A program made the position numbers and the translations under genes. A model generated the notes under the pieces. It was given only the letters and a program-made list of their open reading frames with translations, was not told where the DNA came from and did no database searches. Shown here piece by piece: positions 16,077 through 25,012 of a DNA stretch of 64,000 nucleotides (position 1 is the stretch's first letter; every line of letters begins with the position of its first letter). The stretch is from Opacimonas sp002292215 (GTDB taxonomy: Bacteria > Pseudomonadota > Gammaproteobacteria > Enterobacterales > Alteromonadaceae), in NCBI GenBank assembly GCA_943846745.1, contig OX044360.1, positions 2,835,381 through 2,899,380 on the forward strand, in the 5' to 3' direction.

Positions 16077-16106
16077 GTTGATTCTCTCCTTTTACGTACC
16101 CATTAT
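16077..16106 (+). promoter_or_regulatory. Candidate sigma-32 heat-shock promoter of clpB
   Basis: GTTGAT (16077-16082) followed 16 bp later by CCCATTAT (16099-16106). The RpoH consensus is CTTGAA with CCCCATNT about 13-15 bp downstream; the -10 part is close and the -35 partial. It lies about 45 bp before clpB, a classical heat-shock gene. Confidence 0.4.
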
Positions 16107-16148
16107 GTATACAACAAATAGATAATGTAATGTGAAGGAGAGTGCCTT

Positions 16149-18734
16149 ATGCGTCTTGATAAATTTACTACCAAATTTCAAACAGCTATTTCCGATGCCC
16201 AATCGCTAGCATTGGGTCGTGATCACCAATATATTGAACCTGAACATATTGCGACTGCATTGTTAAATCAGCAGGGTGGCAGTGTGCGCACTATTTTGCA
16301 AAAAGCGGGTGTCAATCTTAATGCGTTGCGTTCAGGATTATCGCAAGCACTCGAAAAAATTCCTCGAGTGCAAGGTGCCGGTGGTGATGTCCAATTGGGC
16401 CGCGATACGACTGCATGCCTCAATTTGACCGATAAACTTGCACAAAAAAACAATGATCAATTTATTTCTTCTGAATTGTTTGTGTTAGCCGCACTTGAAT
16501 CTAAGACCCGTTTTGCCGATTTACTCATCAGTGTCGGTGTGACAAAAGATAAACTGCAAGAAGCCATTGAAACGGTGCGAGGAGGAGAAAACGTTAATGA
16601 TCCGAATGCAGAAGACGTGCGCGAAGCATTAGAAAAATACACCACGGATCTGACTGAACGCGCCGAACAGGGCAAACTCGATCCGGTGATTGGTCGTGAT
16701 GATGAAATTCGCCGCACCATTCAAGTCTTACAACGCCGTACCAAAAACAACCCTGTATTAATTGGTGAACCCGGTGTGGGTAAAACCGCCATCGCGGAAG
16801 GGCTTGCGCAACGTATTATCAACGGCGAAGTGCCTGAAGGAATGAAACACAAACGCGTATTGTCGTTGGATATGGGGGCATTGATTGCCGGTGCTAAGTA
16901 TCGTGGCGAATTTGAAGAACGCCTTAAAGCCGTATTAAATGAGTTGTCTAAAGAAGAAGGCAATGTGATCTTGTTTATTGATGAACTGCATACCATGGTT
17001 GGAGCGGGCAAAGGTGATGGCGCCATGGATGCGGGGAATATGCTTAAACCGGCGTTAGCACGCGGAGAACTGCACTGCGTCGGCGCGACGACGTTAGATG
17101 AATACCGTCAGTTCATTGAAAAAGATGCGGCGCTAGAACGTCGCTTCCAAAAAGTATTAGTAGATCAACCATCTGTTGAAGATACCATTGCGATTTTACG
17201 TGGCCTCAAAGAACGTTATGAACTACATCATGCAGTGGACATTACCGATCCTGCGATTGTTGCAGCGGCGAGTTTGTCACATCGTTATATTGCCGATCGA
17301 CAATTACCCGATAAAGCGATTGATTTGATCGATGAAGCTGCGTCGAGTATTCGTATGCAGATTGATTCTAAACCGGATGAAATGGATAAGCTGGACCGTC
17401 GCATTATTCAGTTAAAACTTGAAGAGCAAGCATTAGCAAAAGAAACAGATGAAGCGAGTCTAAAGCGCTTAGGAATTATTGAAGTTGAGCGCGAAAAAGC
17501 CGAAGTACGTTACAAAGAGCTTGAAACTATTTGGTTATCGGAAAAAGATGCTATGCAAGGTGCCCAAGGCATCAAAACGCAACTTGAACAAGCCAAAGTT
17601 GATTTGGAAATTGCACGACGTGCTGGCGATTTAAGTCGTATGTCAGAACTGCAATATGGCCGTATTCCTGAGCTTGAACTGCAATTAGAAAAAGCCAATA
17701 GTGCAGAAGACTTTACCGCTCAGTTAATAAAAAACAAAGTCACCGAAATTGAGATCGCAGATGTGTTATCTCGCTGGACAGGGATCCCTGTATCCAAAAT
17801 GCTCGAAGGCGAGCGCGACAAGCTCGTCCGTATGGAAGAAGAGTTACATGACCGAGTCATCGGACAGGATGAAGCGGTCACCAGTGTAGCAAATGCAATT
17901 CGCCGATCGCGTGCTGGTCTGGCAGATCCAGCTAAACCGATAGGATCCTTTTTGTTCTTAGGTCCTACCGGTGTGGGTAAAACGGAGTTGTGTAAATCTT
18001 TAGCCAATTTCTTGTTTGATTCACAAGATGCCATGGTGCGTATTGATATGTCGGAGTTTATGGAAAAACACTCAGTATCACGATTAGTCGGCGCGCCTCC
18101 AGGCTATGTAGGCTATGAAGAAGGGGGGTATTTGACAGAGGCAGTTCGCCGCAAGCCTTATTCGGTAATTTTGTTGGATGAAGTCGAAAAAGCGCACCCA
18201 GATGTCTTTAATATTTTGCTACAAGTACTTGATGATGGACGCTTAACCGATGGACAAGGGCGCACGGTAGACTTTAAAAACACCGTGATCATCATGACTT
18301 CTAACTTGGGCTCAGATATTATCCAAGAGCAGGCTAAAGATAATGATTATGATGCAATGAAAGCGATGGTGATGGCCAGCGTAGGGGCGCATTTTAGACC
18401 TGAATTTATCAACCGTGTGGATGATATTGTGGTGTTCCATCCATTGGGTTTAGAAAACATCAAAGCGATTGCGAAGATCCAGTTACAAGGATTACGTTAC
18501 CGTTTACAAGAAAAAGGTTTTGCGTTGAAAGTTTCTGACGAAGCATTAAATCAGATTGCGAGTATCGGGTTTGATCCTGTATATGGTGCTAGACCACTCA
18601 AACGAGCAATCCAGCATGAATTGGAAAACCCATTGGCATCTAAGTTGTTGAGTCTTACCGACAAGGACAGTGATACGGTGCAAGTCGATGTTCATGATGG
18701 ACATTTGACTATTGAGTTCACACGTTCTGAATAG
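16149..18734 (+). CDS. clpB: ATP-dependent disaggregase ClpB
   Basis: Hexameric AAA+ chaperone that pulls proteins from aggregates with DnaK. At 861 residues it has the full ClpB layout: Clp_N domain (1-145), first AAA+ module with Walker A GEPGVGKT and VILFIDELHTMVGAGKG, the middle coiled-coil domain (about 400-530), then the second AAA+ module with GPTGVGKTELCKSLA and GAPPGYVGYEEGG. There is no IGL/F tripeptide for ClpP binding, as expected for ClpB. A sharp AAGGAG ribosome-binding site precedes ATG 16149. Confidence 0.97.
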   Translation: MRLDKFTTKFQTAISDAQSLALGRDHQYIEPEHIATALLNQQGGSVRTILQKAGVNLNALRSGLSQALEKIPRVQGAGGDVQLGRDTTACLNLTDKLAQKNNDQFISSELFVLAALESKTRFADLLISVGVTKDKLQEAIETVRGGENVNDPNAEDVREALEKYTTDLTERAEQGKLDPVIGRDDEIRRTIQVLQRRTKNNPVLIGEPGVGKTAIAEGLAQRIINGEVPEGMKHKRVLSLDMGALIAGAKYRGEFEERLKAVLNELSKEEGNVILFIDELHTMVGAGKGDGAMDAGNMLKPALARGELHCVGATTLDEYRQFIEKDAALERRFQKVLVDQPSVEDTIAILRGLKERYELHHAVDITDPAIVAAASLSHRYIADRQLPDKAIDLIDEAASSIRMQIDSKPDEMDKLDRRIIQLKLEEQALAKETDEASLKRLGIIEVEREKAEVRYKELETIWLSEKDAMQGAQGIKTQLEQAKVDLEIARRAGDLSRMSELQYGRIPELELQLEKANSAEDFTAQLIKNKVTEIEIADVLSRWTGIPVSKMLEGERDKLVRMEEELHDRVIGQDEAVTSVANAIRRSRAGLADPAKPIGSFLFLGPTGVGKTELCKSLANFLFDSQDAMVRIDMSEFMEKHSVSRLVGAPPGYVGYEEGGYLTEAVRRKPYSVILLDEVEKAHPDVFNILLQVLDDGRLTDGQGRTVDFKNTVIIMTSNLGSDIIQEQAKDNDYDAMKAMVMASVGAHFRPEFINRVDDIVVFHPLGLENIKAIAKIQLQGLRYRLQEKGFALKVSDEALNQIASIGFDPVYGARPLKRAIQHELENPLASKLLSLTDKDSDTVQVDVHDGHLTIEFTRSE

Positions 18735-18765
18735 ATTGCTTCATACCATTAGACTTTTATAGCTG

Positions 18766-21609
18766 CTAGACTTTCAGTGCAGCGAGTAAGGCTTTAGCCT
18801 TAGCCTGCTGCTGAAAGTCATCATGGTCTTCAAACAAACGCTCCAATTGTTTTTTCGCTTCGCCAATGCGTCCCAACTTATATAACACATAAGCGAGGTG
18901 GTATTTAATCCCGGGCTCAGTACTGTCCAATACATACGCTTTACGAAACTGCCTTAGCGCGTTGAGATAGTCATTACGCTGAAAATAAATCCAGCCCATC
19001 GTATCTAGTATCTGTGCATCTTGTTGATTTATTTCAAACGCCATTTGCACGTATTTATCGGCTTCATCTAAATCGGTATCGACTAATATATTAGCCAGAT
19101 TATTATAAATTTGTTCACGTTTGGCGACACGTTCATCTTCTAATAAACGATTGTAGTGGCCTGATGCGAGCTCCCTTTGATTGGTTTGTAGATAAAAATC
19201 AGCGACCAAACGTCGCACAAATTGCTGCTCAGGTTGGCTTTTTAGCAAGTTCTCTGCATGCATAGAAAATACATCTTCGTTAAGCCTTTTCGTCGTCAGT
19301 TCATATAAATATGCACCAGCCTGATTTGGCATGCCATTGTTAAACAACTCGACAAACATATCTGCAGCTTGCTGGTATTGTTCTTGGGCACGATACACTT
19401 CACCAATAATAAACATGGCTTGAAGTCGGAGTACTGTTTTATCATCTCGGCTAAATGCGTTCAGTACCACTGAGCGGGCTAAGGTGATCGCTTGGTTATA
19501 TTGACGGTTTTTTAATAGAATATCGGCCTGTAAAATACGTGCCTGCATATCGAGATTCATATCCCCACGTAACATGGTGCGGGCGCGTTTGATGTTTTCA
19601 TAAGCGTCATCAAATAACTGGGCTTCACTTTGTAGTTGAGCTAGCTGTACTAGACCAATCGGATTGTCTTTAACCACGTTCGCTATTTTATCGAAGGAGT
19701 TAACTGCATTTTCTAACTGGTTAGCTTTTAGATGCAATTTAGCTTGAGTTAATAGATATTGGGGATTCATGAATGATGTCTTCATGAGTTTTTGATTGAT
19801 CCATAATGCATTTTGATAATCTTCTTTAAGCGAAAAAATCTCCATCATCATTTCCAAAATACTGGTGTTTTTGGGGTTTTTCTCAAATAATGGATTGATC
19901 AAGTCATACGCTTCATCGAGTTTATTTAGCGAGATTTTGTTTTGCGCAACAAATTTAGCCACCTCTAAAGGTGAATAGGTCGGGTTAATTGATTCAAGCA
20001 TGGTAATTGAGGCATCAAAACGGTTTTGGTAATACATGATTTGGGCTTGTAGAAAACGAGCGCTAGATAAATTTGGCTCACGTTTTAATACGTTTTGTAC
20101 TTGGTTAAATGCATCTTCAAGCTTGCGTTCTTGTAATAGTACGGTGGCATTAAGTAAATAAATTTCACGGGGTAGATCGCCAATCACTCCTTCGGCACGT
20201 TTAATTTCACTATCCATGACTTGACGTGCACGGGAAGTGAAGCCGTTTTGCAGTAGTAGCTCAATATGCAATTGTCGCAAATAAGGGTAATCAACATTGT
20301 TAAAAAACTCTTCAAACAGTTTCAAGGCTTTTCGACTTTCTCCACGATTGTTTAATGACCTGACTTCCAGTAAGTTTAATGTGCTTTGGTCTTCAATAAA
20401 TACTCGTAGTTCACGAATAATAGATTCACATTTGAAACCGCGATCGAGTTTAAAATACAAATTACACAATGTGACTGTAAGTGGTAGCTCTTTCATCACC
20501 ATTGCGTTGTTCTCTTCTAACACGCGAACCGCATTTGGAAACTGTTCTAACTGAATAAACGCATCCACTAATAGTTTGAGCGCGTTCATATTATTTGGTG
20601 CTTTTTGTACGTATCGTTGCAAATCACCGGCAGCTTGTTCATAATTTTTTTGAAAGTAAGCAGCGAGGGCATTGATTAAGGTAATATCGGTTCGATTAAC
20701 GCGAATATCTTCTGGTAACAAACTTAAGGTTTGCGTGACTTCTTGATAGAGTTTATTCGCTTGCTCATTATTTTCTTCATTAGTGAGCTGTGCATACAAA
20801 AGTTTAGTGAACGGGTCGGGGGTCTCTTTTAGCATGCGTTCAATTAACGTCACTGCTTTTTTTTGGATACCAGCACGTAAGTAAGCACTCGCTAATGAGC
20901 GTTGTATGATTGGGCTGTTGGGACTCTTTGAGTAGGCGAATTCAAATGTTTTTATTGCCCCATCAACATTATCTTGGAGGAGTAAAAATGTACCTTGGAG
21001 GTGCTGAGTTTTGGGATTATCAGCATCTAAGGCTAATGATTCTTGGATCAATGTCGCTGCATTGCCCCACACATCGTTACTCATATACAACGATGCCATA
21101 GAATTTAATAAACGGGTACTTTCTGGTTTTAGTAGTTTCGCTTTTTGGTAGTGCGCAAACGCCAATTCGGTGTTGTTGGTATTGTTGTAAGCACTTGCTT
21201 GGAGCAAGTAAATTTCGAATTTGTTATCGCGGGAAAGGTTTTGCAATGATACCGTGGTGGCTTTTTTAAATTCTTGCACAAAAATATAGGCACGAAGTAA
21301 AGGCACGAGTACGATATTAGGATCAGCGCCGGCGAGTAGCGCCTCTTCAAATTCAGTAATAGCCGCTTCAGGAAGATTATTAATTAATAACAGGCGGCCA
21401 ATCAATATTTTGGATGGTAAATGGTCAGGGTCTATATCCAGTGCATTTTTAAGATGAATATAGCTGGTTTCATATTCTTCTTTATTAAAGCTAATGACCG
21501 CTTCTTCATAATACGCATAGACCGTATCGGAATTTTCTTGAACCACTGCGTCTGTTGAAAACGCGCATGACACTAAAAGCACCGCGCAAAATAATCCTTT
21601 AAACCACAT
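18766..21609 (-). CDS. Large TPR-repeat lipoprotein, PrsT-like (PEP-CTERM system associated)
   Basis: A 947-residue protein with an apparent lipoprotein signal (lipobox LVSC, Cys15), then tetratricopeptide repeats along its whole length, for example the first unit YYEEAVISFNKEEYETSYIH and a later one with ILDTMGWIYFQRNDYLNALR. Size, lipobox and continuous TPR content resemble the PEP-CTERM system TPR lipoprotein PrsT, and the adjacent gene on the same strand is a PEP-CTERM protein, which supports that reading. A terminator separates the two genes, so they may be controlled separately. Other PrsT partners (exosortase, polysaccharide synthesis genes) are not in the window, so the assignment is inference from family resemblance and context. 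Confidence 0.68.
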   Translation of the reverse strand: MWFKGLFCAVLLVSCAFSTDAVVQENSDTVYAYYEEAVISFNKEEYETSYIHLKNALDIDPDHLPSKILIGRLLLINNLPEAAITEFEEALLAGADPNIVLVPLLRAYIFVQEFKKATTVSLQNLSRDNKFEIYLLQASAYNNTNNTELAFAHYQKAKLLKPESTRLLNSMASLYMSNDVWGNAATLIQESLALDADNPKTQHLQGTFLLLQDNVDGAIKTFEFAYSKSPNSPIIQRSLASAYLRAGIQKKAVTLIERMLKETPDPFTKLLYAQLTNEENNEQANKLYQEVTQTLSLLPEDIRVNRTDITLINALAAYFQKNYEQAAGDLQRYVQKAPNNMNALKLLVDAFIQLEQFPNAVRVLEENNAMVMKELPLTVTLCNLYFKLDRGFKCESIIRELRVFIEDQSTLNLLEVRSLNNRGESRKALKLFEEFFNNVDYPYLRQLHIELLLQNGFTSRARQVMDSEIKRAEGVIGDLPREIYLLNATVLLQERKLEDAFNQVQNVLKREPNLSSARFLQAQIMYYQNRFDASITMLESINPTYSPLEVAKFVAQNKISLNKLDEAYDLINPLFEKNPKNTSILEMMMEIFSLKEDYQNALWINQKLMKTSFMNPQYLLTQAKLHLKANQLENAVNSFDKIANVVKDNPIGLVQLAQLQSEAQLFDDAYENIKRARTMLRGDMNLDMQARILQADILLKNRQYNQAITLARSVVLNAFSRDDKTVLRLQAMFIIGEVYRAQEQYQQAADMFVELFNNGMPNQAGAYLYELTTKRLNEDVFSMHAENLLKSQPEQQFVRRLVADFYLQTNQRELASGHYNRLLEDERVAKREQIYNNLANILVDTDLDEADKYVQMAFEINQQDAQILDTMGWIYFQRNDYLNALRQFRKAYVLDSTEPGIKYHLAYVLYKLGRIGEAKKQLERLFEDHDDFQQQAKAKALLAALKV

Positions 21610-21649
21610 TTGTTACATCCTGTATCAAATTCAGACAAATTGTATAAAA

Positions 21650-21682
21650 AAAAACGGTGTTGCTCGCCGCAACACCGTTTTT
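21650..21682 (-). terminator. Strong rho-independent terminator after the PEP-CTERM gene
   Basis: A 14-bp perfect inverted repeat, AAAAACGGTGTTGC (21650-21663) with its complement (21669-21682), five-base loop, and a T run on the minus strand beyond the stem. It ends transcription from the PEP-CTERM gene before the TPR gene. Confidence 0.85.
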
Positions 21683-21701
21683 AGAGTCTAGCTATATAAG
21701 G

Positions 21702-22538
21702 TTATCCGCGGATCTTACGAAAACTTAAGGCTGCAATGCCCAATAATAGTAATGCAATGGATGCTGGCGCCGGAACGTCCGCATGCCCAGTACGAAATAC
21801 AAGATTATCAATACCACCAGAACCTGGCATTCTGATCACTAAACGATTGATACCGGTTACGTTGAATGCGGTACGCTCAAAGCTGCCATCACCAGTTTGC
21901 GGAACAAACCCGAATGATTTTTCATCGTTTCCCTCATAAAATGAAATACGGTTAGTATATATTTCAGAATTAATATTATTTTCTTCAATATCAAAGAAAT
22001 CAATGCTGACGATATCAACTAACTGGTCAAAATTAAATTCAAAGAAGCCTGCAGGTTGACCGCCTTCATCATTTGGATCATCACATATAGTCGTACTACA
22101 GTCTTGATCTTTACTCTCTTGTATAATCAAGATATTGTTTGGCTGACTAGAACCTTGATAGTCACCTATGTTTAAAGCGGTATATTCAGATTTATAGTCG
22201 TTTTTTGTATTGTTAAATTCTAAATCGTTATCTTCACTTTTATCATTATTAGTGTCAAAGGCGACTTGTTTGTTGGCAATATCATTACCAGAAGCAGTGT
22301 TACATATGTTACCTTTTAGCTCTGCCTTAGACGCGTTACCATTCCAGTTACAGCCCGAAATAGTGACACCAAAATTAGCAAGATATTCATCATTGATAAT
22401 TTGACCATCAACAATGTTGCTTCCTGTATCGGTCTTGTCGAAGTCAATAACGTTAAATCCTGCAAATGCCGGTGGGGCTAATAATGAAAGCGCACCCAAT
22501 GCAGCTATAACGGTCACTGAACGTTTAAAAAAGTTCAT
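21702..22538 (-). CDS. PEP-CTERM sorting-domain exported protein
   Basis: The product from ATG 22538 is about 278 residues. It has a Sec signal peptide (FFKRSVTVIAALGALSLLAPP ending AFA, about residues 2-26), a central region rich in Asn, Asp and Ser with four to six cysteines, and a C-terminal sorting signal: PAPASIALLLLGIAALSF followed by RKIRG. That Pro-x-Pro plus hydrophobic helix plus basic tail is the PEP-CTERM signature recognised and cleaved by exosortase. An upstream in-frame ATG at 22583 would place 15 extra residues before the signal peptide and is unlikely. It is preceded by a sigma-54 promoter and paired palindromes. Function of the mature domain unknown; probably an extracellular or matrix protein. 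Confidence 0.85.
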   Translation of the reverse strand: MNFFKRSVTVIAALGALSLLAPPAFAGFNVIDFDKTDTGSNIVDGQIINDEYLANFGVTISGCNWNGNASKAELKGNICNTASGNDIANKQVAFDTNNDKSEDNDLEFNNTKNDYKSEYTALNIGDYQGSSQPNNILIIQESKDQDCSTTICDDPNDEGGQPAGFFEFNFDQLVDIVSIDFFDIEENNINSEIYTNRISFYEGNDEKSFGFVPQTGDGSFERTAFNVTGINRLVIRMPGSGGIDNLVFRTGHADVPAPASIALLLLGIAALSFRKIRG

Positions 22539-22614
22539 AGGACGATCCTTATCTAGTTTTATTTGAAATGGCTCACTGTTCAATCACGCATAATTAATCA
22601 GTTCAGAAAATTCT

Positions 22615-22630
22615 TGCAAACATTGTTCCA
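22615..22630 (-). promoter_or_regulatory. Sigma-54 promoter of the PEP-CTERM gene
   Basis: On the minus strand the sequence TGGAAC-AATGT-TTGCA matches TGGCAC-N5-TTGCA with one mismatch and keeps the invariant GG-N10-GC spacing. Transcription would start near 22603, about 65 bp before the start codon. Sigma-54 control by a PrsR-type enhancer-binding protein is described for PEP-CTERM genes in other proteobacteria. Confidence 0.68.
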
Positions 22631-22704
22631 TACTTTTAAAGTTGCTTAATATCAGCGGGTTAAGTGTTTTATGGCTATAGAATAATTAGTTATGTGTAAA
22701 ATAA

Positions 22705-22755
22705 TCAGACATTTATCTGACATTAACCTGACATTTATCAGACATTTATCTGACA
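22705..22755. promoter_or_regulatory. Two 18-bp palindromic repeats, candidate enhancer sites
   Basis: TCAGACATTTATCTGACA occurs at 22705-22722 and again at 22738-22755, exactly 33 bp apart (three helical turns), with a partial copy (CCTGACA) between. Each contains the inverted repeat TCAGA-N6-TCTGA. They sit 75-140 bp upstream of the sigma-54 promoter at 22615-22630, where enhancer-binding proteins usually bind. They are also about 75 bp upstream of pssA, so an effect there is possible. Confidence 0.6.
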
Positions 22756-22829
22756 ATTACACAAACACAATATTAATTTACTCCATCACTTGTGTTACAT
22801 TATCGGCATCAACTAGACGAGATTGAATT

Positions 22830-23618
22830 ATGTCCCCTGTTTCAAAGAAAGGTATTTACCTTTTACCTAATTTATTAACTACCGCTGGGTTGTTTTCTGG
22901 CTTTTATGCTGTAGTGGCAAGTATGAATGGCCGTTTCGAAGCGGCTGCGGTTGCGATTTTTATTGCGATGATTTTTGATGGCTTGGATGGTCGAGTCGCA
23001 CGGATCACGAATACCCAAAGCGAATTCGGTGCAGAGTACGATTCTATGGCTGATATGGTGTCGTTTGGCGTTGCTCCTGCATTGGTGGCGTATAATTGGG
23101 GCTTTGCTGATTTAGGTAAACTCGGTTGGCTTGCTGCATTTATTTATGTTGCCGGTGGTGCGTTACGTTTAGCTCGATTCAATACTCAAGTGGGGATTGC
23201 GGATCAACGCTTTTTCCAGGGGCTAGCGAGCCCAGCCGCTGCCGGTGTGGTTGCTGGATTTGTGTGGGTGGCGCAAGAATATTCTCTGGCTTCGGATTAC
23301 CTAAGTTGGATAATGGCTGGGATAACGGCATTGTGCGGTTTATTAATGGTCAGTAATTTTAAGTATAACTCCTTCAAAGAAGTTAATTGGGCAGGAAAAG
23401 TCCCATTTGTTGCGTTATTAATCGTCATGTTGGTGTTTGTTGTGGTTGCAACAGAGCCGGCACTTGTACTCTTTATAGTGTTTGCATTATATGCCCTCGC
23501 AGGCCCGGTCAATACCTTTAGAAGCGTCGATAAAGTACGTTTAGAAGATGTCGTGGGTGATGCTGAGCATGACGTCGACGCAGAGTTTACACAAGATGAA
23601 AATAAGCATGATAAGTGA
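22830..23618 (+). CDS. pssA: CDP-diacylglycerol-serine O-phosphatidyltransferase
   Basis: Integral membrane enzyme making phosphatidylserine, the precursor of phosphatidylethanolamine. The CDP-alcohol phosphotransferase motif is complete: DGRVAR with eight residues to Gly, then three to Asp and three to Asp (ending GAEYDSMAD). Six or more membrane helices follow. At 262 residues it belongs to the polytopic type II PssA class rather than the soluble enterobacterial type. Its 3' end overlaps the convergent remnant toxin gene by 32 bp, so its acidic C-terminal tail may have been altered by whatever inserted or deleted there. Confidence 0.93.
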   Translation: MSPVSKKGIYLLPNLLTTAGLFSGFYAVVASMNGRFEAAAVAIFIAMIFDGLDGRVARITNTQSEFGAEYDSMADMVSFGVAPALVAYNWGFADLGKLGWLAAFIYVAGGALRLARFNTQVGIADQRFFQGLASPAAAGVVAGFVWVAQEYSLASDYLSWIMAGITALCGLLMVSNFKYNSFKEVNWAGKVPFVALLIVMLVFVVVATEPALVLFIVFALYALAGPVNTFRSVDKVRLEDVVGDAEHDVDAEFTQDENKHDK

Positions 23619-23853
23619 TGCAAACAATGGTTACAGTTCTTTCTTCCTCGTTAACCATATAGACTAATCGATAACCTGGATGGCGAAGCTTGATTTTATA
23701 ACAAGGCATTCGTGCATCCAGTTTTTCAGATTTAATGGTTGCCGCAAATAAACGTCTTTTGATTTGTCTTTTAAATTCACGGGCAATAAAAGGGATTAAC
23801 TGCTTGTATTCGTTAAGTGCTTGCTCAAGAAAAAGCAATTTATAAGTGTGCAA
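23587..23853 (-). pseudogene. RelE/StbE-family toxin remnant with lost C-terminus
   Basis: The 88-residue reading frame begins like a RelE-family ribosome-dependent mRNA interferase (YKLLFLEQALNEYKQL, then CYKIKLRHPGYRLVYMV and TVTIV). In relatives the next residues are an AVGKRE...VY block holding catalytic Arg and Tyr; here they are replaced by CITYHAYFHLV from sequence overlapping the pssA 3' end. The toxin therefore lacks its catalytic end and is probably inactive. It overlaps the antitoxin by 14 bp, the usual arrangement. Confidence 0.7.
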
Positions 23854-24107
23854 TATTCACCTCCACTGTAGATTTCATATCTAACAGACACTGTCTGGCA
23901 TATACCACTTTGATTAGTTCGGCGTTCTCTAAGTCGTCTAACATTTTTTCATATAATTCTGCTGGTACACAATAAAAATGGGGTTCATTTCGGCTTAAAC
24001 ACGGCAACCGGAAAGCCATCTCCTCTAGCGACAATGGCCGATGGGTTTTTCCTTAACTGAGATATGTTAGTGGTGCTTTGTGACAATATTGGTCTAATAG
24101 TTCGCAT
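23840..24107 (-). pseudogene. Phd/YefM (StbD)-type antitoxin gene disrupted by a one-base insertion
   Basis: Reading from ATG 24107 gives MRTIRPILSQSTTNISQLRK, then NPSAIVARGDGFPVAVFK, which is a normal Phd/YefM-family start. A stop follows at once. Removing one base from the GG at 23992-23993 joins it to RNEPHFYCVPAELYEKML and on to ELIKVVYARQ, the family's second half. The total span is 268 bp, i.e. 89 codons plus one. The downstream part alone is still open as a 64-codon frame but would lack the DNA-binding half. With the truncated toxin it forms a dead toxin-antitoxin locus. Confidence 0.75.
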
Positions 24108-24582
24108 ATCGTTATCCAGAATAGTTGCTCATCGTTAGTATTCGTTGAAAATTATTGATTTGTGTTTGATGAACTCATACTACATTGTGCTGCAATTGGT
24201 GATAACTGTCCTGCTGCCAAAACTGATCGATGAATACAGCAAGTATCTGTAATACCAAAACAAATATATCGATAAAAATCTCATCTAATCACTTATGTGT
24301 ATCGATGCCATCATCACAATTTATTTCCCTATGAATGTCGAGACCTATCCGATGTATGCTTAAATGTCCTTTAATCTGTGGCCTAAACAAGTACGCTGTA
24401 ACGTCCTTTTTAAAGGGCATGAAATCCCTAGGAAAATAAAAAAGACTGTCGTCTCTAAATCTATAAAGCCATCTATCCCTTTACAGTCCATCTTAATTGA
24501 TAATAAATTGTGCCTATTTGCCGGTTAAATAAGCAATTAAAAAATAGATCGCACTTTTTTGAAATTTTGTTTAGTTAAAGCA
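24108..24582. other. Gene-free stretch between the decayed toxin-antitoxin locus and tRNA-Ser
   Basis: No open frame with recognisable protein content was found on either strand. The first 60 bp upstream of 24107 would hold the antitoxin promoter. A hairpin-like CCTTTTTAAAGG lies at about 24404-24415. The rest looks like non-coding or heavily decayed sequence; I see no terminal inverted repeats or transposase fragment that I can support. Confidence 0.4.
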
Positions 24583-24610
24583 TTGACTTATCGACCGGGT
24601 CGAGTAGAAT
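24583..24610 (+). promoter_or_regulatory. Promoter of the tRNA-Ser/Arg/Arg cluster
   Basis: TTGACT (24583-24588), 16 bp, TAGAAT (24605-24610), followed by a GC-rich discriminator (GCGACTC) and the tRNA-Ser 15 bp later. The GC-rich discriminator is typical of stringently controlled stable-RNA promoters. Confidence 0.65.
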
Positions 24611-24625
24611 GCGACTCCTCGTTGT

Positions 24626-24717
<92 letters not shown>

Positions 24718-24758
24718 TGTTTGAATGGCTGAAGAGTACAACGAAACAGTTTTAGTGC

Positions 24759-24835
24759 GCGTGCGTAGCTCAGCTGGATAGAGTACCTGGCTACGAACCA
24801 GGCGGTCGGAGGTTCGAATCCTTCCGCACGCGCCA
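24759..24835 (+). tRNA. tRNA-Arg(ACG), first copy
   Basis: Acceptor GCGTGCG pairs with CGCACGC, discriminator G, encoded CCA. D arm TAGCTCAGCTGGATAGAG, anticodon stem CCTGG/CCAGG with loop CTACGAA giving anticodon ACG (wobble inosine, reads CGU/CGC/CGA), T arm GGTTCGAATCC. 77 nt. Identical to the copy at 24926. Confidence 0.95.
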
Positions 24836-24925
24836 ATTTATTTTGGATACGTTTAACAAAATGTATCAAGCTTTACTAATTGACCTATACTCTGTGTTAG
24901 TAAATGTTTAAATCAGTTTTAGTGC

Positions 24926-25002
24926 GCGTGCGTAGCTCAGCTGGATAGAGTACCTGGCTACGAACCAGGCGGTCGGAGGTTCGAATCCTTCCGCACGCGC
25001 CA
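24926..25002 (+). tRNA. tRNA-Arg(ACG), second copy
   Basis: Same 77-nt sequence as the gene at 24759-24835. The identity extends upstream (CAGTTTTAGTGC) and a few bases downstream (CAATT), so the two copies arose by a tandem duplication of about 95 bp or are kept identical by recombination. Confidence 0.95.
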
Positions 25003-25012
25003 ATTATAAACG

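Noticed and set aside
24108..24582. Possible insertion-sequence relic
   Set aside because: Short peptides in this stretch gave no convincing transposase match and no terminal inverted repeats or target duplications were visible.
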